Shown here: positions 5,464-10,105 of the stretch, one piece after another
How the letters are laid out: each line of letters starts with the position of its first letter
How positions within the stretch are numbered: position 1 is the stretch's first letter
Assembly (NCBI GenBank): GCA_031411575.1
Contig: JANOBJ010000032.1
Location: 1 to 10,105 of the forward strand
Reading direction: 5' to 3'
DNA length: 10,105 nucleotides
From: JANOBJ01 sp031411575
GTDB taxonomy: Bacteria; Pseudomonadota; Gammaproteobacteria; Burkholderiales; Burkholderiaceae_C
Program-made: the position numbers and the translations under genes
The notes under the pieces: model-generated
The model's database searches: none
Told to the model about the DNA's origin: nothing
Seen by the model: the letters and a program-made list of their open reading frames with translations, nothing else

Positions 5464-7578
5464 ATGACAACGCCGCGCCAGCTCTTCGTCACCACCGCCC
5501 TGCCGTACGCCAACGGCAACTTCCACATCGGCCACATCATGGAGTACATCCAGGCCGACATCTGGGTGCGGTTCCAGCGCATGCAGGGCCATCACGTCAA
5601 CTTTGTCTGCGCCGACGACGCGCATGGCGCGCCGATCATGATCGCGGCCGAAAAAGCCGGCAAGACGCCGCAGCAGTTCGTGGCCGACATCGCGGCTGGC
5701 CGCAAGCCCTACCTCGACGGTTTTCACATCGCGTTTGACAACTGGCACAGCACCGACGCGCCCGAAAACCACGATCTGGCGCGCCAGATCTACCGCGACC
5801 TGAAGGCCGCCGGCCTGATCGCCACCAAGACCATCGAACAGTTCTTTGACCCCGAGAAGAACATGTTCTTGCCCGACCGCTTCATCAAGGGCACCTGCCC
5901 CAACTGCGGCGCCAAGGACCAGTACGGCGACAACTGCGAGAACTGCGGCGCGGTCTATGCGCCCACCGACCTGATCGACCCGTACTCGGCGCTCAGCGGC
6001 GCCCGGCCAGTGCTGAAAAGCGCCGAGCATTTCTTCTTCACGCTGTCTGACCCGCGCTGCGTGGCGTTCCTGCAGGACTGGACGCAGGGCAAGGACAAGA
6101 GCGGCAAGCCGCGGCTGCAACCCGAGGTGGCCAACAAGGTGAAGGAATGGTTTGGCGTGCGCACCAACGCCGACGGCAGCACCAGCGAAGGCCTGGGCGA
6201 CTGGGACATCAGCCGCGACGCGCCGTACTTTGGCATCGAGATTCCGGATGCGCCGGGCAAGTATTTCTATGTGTGGCTCGACGCGCCGGTGGGCTACCTG
6301 GCGTCGCTGAAAAACCTGCTGGACAAGGCCCGCATCGAGACCGACATTGACGAGGACACCGCTACACCCATCGGCGTGACCTACGAGCAGTACATGGCAC
6401 AGCCCGAGCTGGAGCAGGTGCACTTCATCGGCAAGGACATCATCACCTTCCACACGCTGTTCTGGCCCGCGATGCTGCACTTCAGCGGCCGCAAAACGCC
6501 CGACAAGGTGTTTGTGCACGGCTTTTTGACGGTGAACAACGGCGAAAAGATGAGCAAGAGCCGTGGCACCGGGCTCGACCCGCTCAAGTACCTGAGCCTT
6601 GGCATGAACCCCGAGTGGCTGCGCTACTACCTGGCCGCCAAGCTCAATGGGCGCAATGAAGACATCGACTTCAACGCCGACGATTTCATGGCGCGGGTGA
6701 ACAGCGATCTGATTGGCAAGTATGTGAATATTGCGAGCCGGGCTGTGAAGTTTTTGCCCGACGCAAAAATCGTTTCTGGGCAGTATCCGAATGACTCGAA
6801 CCTTGATCCCTCCAAGCTCGTCGAATCCGTGCGGGAACTCTACGAGGCGCGCGACTATGGAAAAGCCTTGCGCGAAATCATGGCGTTTGCAGACAACGTG
6901 AACTTGCTGTTTGACGCTGCCGCACCATGGAAGCTCGTCAAGGAGGGCAACAGCGCCCGTGCTGCGGAAGTCAGCGCGGACTGCCTGCAACGCTTCAAGG
7001 TCATGACGGCGTGCCTGAAGCCCGTACTGCCCCTGCTGGCGCGGGAGGCTGAAAAATTCTTGAACTGTGGCGGTCTGAACTGGGCAAACGCCGCCACCCC
7101 ACTCGACGCAGGGCATTCATTGAGCGGCTATCAGCACCTCATGCAACGCGTCGAATTGAAACAACTCGAAGCCCTGTTCGAGCCCCCCGCCGCACCCGAG
7201 CCCGAAGCGCTGATCCCCGGCGGCGAGCCGCTGGCGCCCACCATCACCATCGACGACTTCGCCAAGATCGACCTGCGCATCGCCAAAATCGTCAACTGCG
7301 AGGCGGTGGAAGGCTCCACCAAGCTGCTGCGCCTGACGCTGGACGCGGGAGAGGGCAAAACCCGAAATGTGTTCTCCGGCATCGCCAGCGCCTACCAGCC
7401 GCAAGACCTGATCGGCAAGCTCACCGTTCTGGTGGCCAACCTGGCGCCGCGCAAGATGAAGTTTGGCGTCAGCGAAGGCATGGTGCTGGCCGCCAGCCAT
7501 GGCGACGACAAAACCCATCCTGGCATCTACGTGCTGGAGCCCTCGCCCGGCGCGCAGCCCGGCATGCGGGTGCGCTAG
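5464..7578 (+). CDS. metG: Methionyl-tRNA synthetase
   Basis: MetG charges tRNA-Met (elongator and initiator) with methionine in the cytoplasm and is essential. The product is 704 residues, the long form with a C-terminal tRNA-binding domain. The class I motifs are intact: HIGH at 21-24 and KMSKS at 362-366. The connective-peptide zinc knuckle has C145, C148, C158 and C161. The helical anticodon domain follows at roughly 385-550. A Trbp111/EMAPII-like OB fold covers about 595-704 (starting IDDFAKIDLRIAKI), joined by an acidic, proline-rich linker (573-590). The ATG at 5464 has only a weak purine tract (AGAAAAAGA) upstream, but the protein begins at the usual place before the FVTTALPYANG strand. 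GC falls over about 6721-6900. The gene is divergent from apbC; a DUF1275 gene follows after 56 bases and may share the transcript. Confidence 0.98.
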   Translation: MTTPRQLFVTTALPYANGNFHIGHIMEYIQADIWVRFQRMQGHHVNFVCADDAHGAPIMIAAEKAGKTPQQFVADIAAGRKPYLDGFHIAFDNWHSTDAPENHDLARQIYRDLKAAGLIATKTIEQFFDPEKNMFLPDRFIKGTCPNCGAKDQYGDNCENCGAVYAPTDLIDPYSALSGARPVLKSAEHFFFTLSDPRCVAFLQDWTQGKDKSGKPRLQPEVANKVKEWFGVRTNADGSTSEGLGDWDISRDAPYFGIEIPDAPGKYFYVWLDAPVGYLASLKNLLDKARIETDIDEDTATPIGVTYEQYMAQPELEQVHFIGKDIITFHTLFWPAMLHFSGRKTPDKVFVHGFLTVNNGEKMSKSRGTGLDPLKYLSLGMNPEWLRYYLAAKLNGRNEDIDFNADDFMARVNSDLIGKYVNIASRAVKFLPDAKIVSGQYPNDSNLDPSKLVESVRELYEARDYGKALREIMAFADNVNLLFDAAAPWKLVKEGNSARAAEVSADCLQRFKVMTACLKPVLPLLAREAEKFLNCGGLNWANAATPLDAGHSLSGYQHLMQRVELKQLEALFEPPAAPEPEALIPGGEPLAPTITIDDFAKIDLRIAKIVNCEAVEGSTKLLRLTLDAGEGKTRNVFSGIASAYQPQDLIGKLTVLVANLAPRKMKFGVSEGMVLAASHGDDKTHPGIYVLEPSPGAQPGMRVR

Positions 7579-7634
7579 CGCGCCAGTCCTGCACCGTTTC
7601 CGCGCGCGCCCGCCCTGCACCCACCGGCCCGCGC

Positions 7635-8387
7635 ATGTTCCCCTTTATCCGCGGCTGGACCGATGTGGCGCGCACCACGCGGGCCAACGTACGGCTCGGC
7701 GCGGTGCTGGCCTTTGTGGCGGGCGCGGCCAACGCGGGCGGCTTTCTGGCGGTCGGGCAATACACCTCGCACATGACGGGTGTGGTCTCGTCGGTGGCCG
7801 ACAACCTGGTGCTGGGCAACGTGGTGCTGGCGGTGGCGGGCCTGGGCGCACTGGTGGCCTTCCTGCTGGGCGCGATGACCACGGCCATCATGGTCAACTG
7901 GGGGCTGCGGCGGCAGTTGCACAGCGCCTACGGCCTGCCCCTTTTGGCTGAATCGGCGGCGCTGCTGGTGTTCGGTCTGTTTGGCGCGGGCATCAATGTG
8001 TTTGCGCCGCTGTTCTTGCCGCTCACGGTGGTGGTGCTGTGCTTCATCATGGGGCTGCAAAACGCGGTCATCACCAAGATTTCCAAGGCCGAGATCCGCA
8101 CCACCCACGTGACCGGACTGGTCACAGACTTGGGGATCGAGCTGGGCAAGCTGGTGTACGTGAACCGCGGCGCGCAACCCACGCCGGTGCGCGCGAACCG
8201 CGAGCGCCTGCGCCTGCACGTCCTGCTGATCGGCTGCTTCTTTGCGGGGGGCGTGGCGGGCGCGCTGGGTTTCAAATACGTGGGCTATGTGTCAACCGTG
8301 CCGCTGGCCGTGCTGCTGTGCGTGCTGACGTTTCGCCCGGTGCTGGAAGACCTGCGGGGGATCGCCAGGCAGCGTCGGGAAGCGTAG
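7635..8387 (+). CDS. DUF1275 / YoaK-family inner-membrane protein
   Basis: This 250-residue protein belongs to the DUF1275 (YoaK) family of predicted inner-membrane proteins with no established biochemical role. Hydrophobic segments lie at about 20-40, 58-80, 102-122, 124-145, 195-213 and 216-233, giving six likely helices. The basic N-terminus suggests a cytoplasmic start. The family hallmark GQYTSHMTG is at 41-49, and a second related motif TTHVTG at 156-161 follows the fourth helix, suggesting duplicated halves. A charged loop (about 177-194, arginine-rich) separates helices 4 and 5. No Shine-Dalgarno precedes the ATG at 7635, so translation may depend on metG upstream (56-base gap) or be leaderless-like. 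It is convergent with the BLUF-like gene. The family call is firm; the function is unknown. Confidence 0.88.
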   Translation: MFPFIRGWTDVARTTRANVRLGAVLAFVAGAANAGGFLAVGQYTSHMTGVVSSVADNLVLGNVVLAVAGLGALVAFLLGAMTTAIMVNWGLRRQLHSAYGLPLLAESAALLVFGLFGAGINVFAPLFLPLTVVVLCFIMGLQNAVITKISKAEIRTTHVTGLVTDLGIELGKLVYVNRGAQPTPVRANRERLRLHVLLIGCFFAGGVAGALGFKYVGYVSTVPLAVLLCVLTFRPVLEDLRGIARQRREA

Positions 8388-8390
8388 CGA

Positions 8391-8405
8391 CACCGGCGCC
8401 CGGTG
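8391..8405. terminator. Candidate bidirectional terminator hairpin
   Basis: CACCGG-CGC-CCGGTG forms a perfect 6-bp stem with a 3-base loop in the 43-base gap between two converging genes. There is no T-run on either side, so if it terminates, it may need Rho or act only as an RNA 3'-end stabiliser. Confidence 0.4.
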
Positions 8406-8430
8406 CCGGGGCCTGCGCCCGAAGCGGGTA

Positions 8431-8859
8431 TCAGACCTCGGCGGGCACTTGCTTGGCTACCACCAGCAGCGCGTCAATCACGCGCTTCGCTTCGAGCTGA
8501 CCGTCAATCCCGGGCTGCGCATGCACGCACAGGTCGCGCACGACGTGGGTGATCTCGGCCAGGCCTGCGGGGCCGTGCACCACGAAGGGCCGGCCCGGGT
8601 ACAGGCGTGGCGCGGTGCGATCTTCGCGCTGCAAGGGCGTCACCAGGGTGTGGCGCGGGTCGGCGCTGATGGTTTCCCACAGCGGCTGCAACGCGGTGTG
8701 CGGCCCTTCAATCCAGTGGACATACATCTGGTCGCCGTGGATCAGCACCGAGGTCAGGTTGTGCGCCTGGTTGCGGGCCGTGCTGCCGCGCACAAAGGCG
8801 CTCCATTGGCGGGGTCGGGGTGTCCAGGCGGCGAGGCTGCAGTACAGAAGATGGGACAT
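8431..8859 (-). CDS. Degenerate BLUF-domain protein (probable non-photocycling)
   Basis: BLUF domains bind FAD and sense blue light through a Tyr-Gln-flavin hydrogen-bond switch. This 142-residue protein is one BLUF-like unit with a short C-terminal extension and no output domain. It shows LLYCS (4-8), RNQAHNLTSVLI (29-40), GDQMYVHWIEG (42-52) and ADPRH (66-70). Counted without gaps against AppA, the flavin Tyr (Y6) and Asn (N30) are present at the exact 24-residue spacing. The essential Gln, 18 residues further on, is His48 (CAC). The Trp/Met region becomes G89/P91 and the usual SMGF-like stretch is missing. FAD binding may survive, but the classical photocycle should not. The start at 8859 gives a BLUF-like N-terminus; 8928 (23 residues longer) is the alternative, and neither has a good ribosome site. 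It is convergent with the DUF1275 gene and divergent from sulP. Confidence 0.8.
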   Translation of the reverse strand: MSHLLYCSLAAWTPRPRQWSAFVRGSTARNQAHNLTSVLIHGDQMYVHWIEGPHTALQPLWETISADPRHTLVTPLQREDRTAPRLYPGRPFVVHGPAGLAEITHVVRDLCVHAQPGIDGQLEAKRVIDALLVVAKQVPAEV

Positions 8860-9224
8860 GTGGTCGGGATGTTCAGCGGAAACCGGCCCCAGGGGATTTC
8901 CGGGGCTTGGCGATTCCGTTGAAGCCATTGTGAGGACGCGCGCTCGGGCGACCCGCAATTGGCCGTGTCTCCCGCCCAGTGATCGCCAAATAGTCGCGCC
9001 ACGGTGGGGCACGCACCACGGCGGCGTGACCGAATGCACAGCCGTTACAGGCCGCAGGCCGCACATGGGCGTCGGATCGGGCTGACCTGCCTGCACCACG
9101 CGAGTGCCACGACAGCCTGGCGCTGCCCGGGCAAAAACCCGCGGCGCCCGGCACAAAGCAGGTCAAAATGTACGAGGCGTGGCGGTTCCATTTCGCTCTA
9201 CCACCGCGCGCCAAGCTGTTCCCG
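8860..9224. other. Intergenic region between the BLUF-like and SulP genes
   Basis: This 365-base stretch holds the upstream regions of two divergent genes. I find no convincing coding frame; open frames here are arginine-, proline- and histidine-rich shadows. No convincing -35/-10 pair is seen on either strand. Minor inverted repeats are CACGC/GCGTG (9010-9014 and 9024-9028) and CGGG-N6-CCCG (9128-9141), both weak in GC-rich DNA. The first part may be coding if the BLUF-like gene starts at 8928, and the last part may be coding if sulP starts at 9168. Confidence 0.5.
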
Positions 9225-10105
9225 ATGTCTTTTGCCTTTGATTTCATGCGCCCGCAGATGGCGCGGTTTCGGCCGCGCCTGCTCGACGCGCTGCGCGGCT
9301 ACAACCGCGAGCGGCTGGTGCGTGACGTCGGCTCGGGCCTCACCGTGGGCATCGTGGCGCTGCCGTTGGCGATGGCGTTTGCGGTGGCCTCGGGCCTCAA
9401 GCCCGAAGCCGGGCTGTGGACCGCCATCATCGCGGGCTTCTTGATCTCGGCGCTGGGGGGCTCCAGCGTGCAGATCGGCGGGCCGGCCGGTGCCTTCATC
9501 GTGATCGTCTACGGCATCGTCGAGCGCTACGGTCTGCCCAACCTGCTGATCGCCACCGCCTGCGCCGGCGTGCTGCTGTTCCTGCTGGGGCTGTTCAAGC
9601 TGGGCACGCTGGTGCGCTACATGCCGGTGAGCATCGTGATCGGCTTCACCAATGGCATCGCGGTGCTGATCGCGCTGTCGCAGCTGAAAGACTTGCTGGG
9701 CCTGACCGTCACGCGCATGCCGGCGGATTTTTTCTCGCAGATCAAGACGATCGGCGCCAACCTGGGCAGCTTGAACGGGCATGCGCTGGCGCTGGGCGCG
9801 TTGTGCGTGCTGGGGCTGTTTCTGTGGCCGCGGCTGTTTGTGCAGGGCTCGCCGGTGGTGCGGGTGTTCGAGGGGCGCACGGTGCGCGCGTTCTCCCGCG
9901 TGCCCGGGCCCATCGTGGCGCTGGTCACGCTGACGCTGTTTGCCTGGACGCTAAGCCTGCCGGTAGAGACCATCGGCTCGCGATTTGGCGGCATTCCGCA
10001 GACCGCACCCGCTTTCGCGCTGCCCGATTTCACCTGGGAAACCGTGCGCCTGCTGGTGGTGCCCAGCGTGACGATTGCGCTGCTGGGCGCGATCGAGTCG
10101 CTGCT
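9225..10105 (+). CDS. SulP/SLC26-family anion permease, N-terminal part (gene runs off the right edge)
   Basis: SulP proteins are inner-membrane anion transporters (sulfate, bicarbonate or dicarboxylates); the substrate cannot be assigned here. About 293 residues are visible from the ATG at 9225, out of a usual 500-600. The cytoplasmic start (MSFAFDFMRP) runs into DVGSGLTVGIVALPLAMAFA (34-53), the SulP entry to helix 1. GGSSVQIGGPAGAFIVI (78-94) is the family's central helix-3 motif. GFTNGIAVLIALSQLKDLLG (140-159) and the helix-8 motif ALLGAIESL at the right edge are also typical. The C-terminal STAS domain, if present, lies outside. An in-frame ATG at 9168 preceded by AGG at 5 bases would add 19 residues with little SulP character; I prefer 9225 by homology, but 9168 has the better ribosome site. 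It is divergent from the BLUF-like gene. Confidence 0.9.
   Translation, partial: MSFAFDFMRPQMARFRPRLLDALRGYNRERLVRDVGSGLTVGIVALPLAMAFAVASGLKPEAGLWTAIIAGFLISALGGSSVQIGGPAGAFIVIVYGIVERYGLPNLLIATACAGVLLFLLGLFKLGTLVRYMPVSIVIGFTNGIAVLIALSQLKDLLGLTVTRMPADFFSQIKTIGANLGSLNGHALALGALCVLGLFLWPRLFVQGSPVVRVFEGRTVRAFSRVPGPIVALVTLTLFAWTLSLPVETIGSRFGGIPQTAPAFALPDFTWETVRLLVVPSVTIALLGAIESL

Noticed and set aside
5443..7116. 557-codon open frame on the minus strand opposite metG
   Set aside because: It is antisense to an intact methionyl-tRNA synthetase gene, with a shadow-like composition and no motif.
7579..7634. Possible terminator or promoter between metG and the DUF1275 gene
   Set aside because: Only GC-rich alternating sequence is present, with no stable stem followed by T residues and no -10-like hexamer.
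8860..9156. N-terminal extension of the BLUF-like frame up to 9156
   Set aside because: The extra ~99 residues are Arg/Pro/Gly-rich with no signal peptide or domain, and BLUF proteins normally begin a few residues before the first strand.
9198..9782. 194-codon minus-strand frame over the SulP gene
   Set aside because: The plus strand encodes an unmistakable SulP transporter; the antisense product is low-complexity His/Gln/Arg.

Overview
The window looks like chromosomal DNA from a high-GC betaproteobacterium, most likely a Comamonadaceae member (Polaromonas, Rhodoferax or Variovorax type). The basis is the dense GC-rich coding, the aerobic benzoyl-CoA (box) pathway, a divergent apbC/metG pair, and a degenerate copy of what I recall as a Comamonadaceae intergenic repeat. 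The genus is inference. I see no phage, IS, tRNA, rRNA or CRISPR.

Region 1 (1-4128) is the aerobic benzoyl-CoA pathway. A leftward boxC-boxB unit (boxB is cut by the window edge) is divergent from a rightward benzoate-CoA ligase gene. The ligase makes benzoyl-CoA, BoxB (with an oxidoreductase partner BoxA, not visible) epoxidises the ring, and BoxC opens the ring hydrolytically. The 247-base divergent region is the richest noncoding stretch. Each side has a sigma70-type promoter with a 17-base spacer. TGCA repeats like those I recall for BoxR/BzdR regulators sit inside both spacers. A near-perfect FNR/ANR-type box (TTGATCCACGTCAA) overlaps the boxC -35 element. This suggests control by benzoyl-CoA and by oxygen.

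Region 2 (4129-4275) is a short AT-richer convergent gap with a terminator-like stem, the degenerate dispersed repeat and overlapping inverted repeats.

Region 3 (4276-8387) is housekeeping. The Fe-S cluster carrier ATPase ApbC/Mrp (leftward) is divergent from methionyl-tRNA synthetase (rightward), which is followed by a DUF1275/YoaK membrane protein.

Region 4 (8388-10105) has a leftward BLUF-like protein that keeps the flavin-site Tyr and Asn but has lost the photocycle Gln and the Trp/Met pair. It is divergent, across a sparse 365-base gap, from a SulP-family anion transporter cut by the right edge.

No wholly unknown gene system was found. The points most worth following are the two-signal box promoter region and the degenerate BLUF protein.
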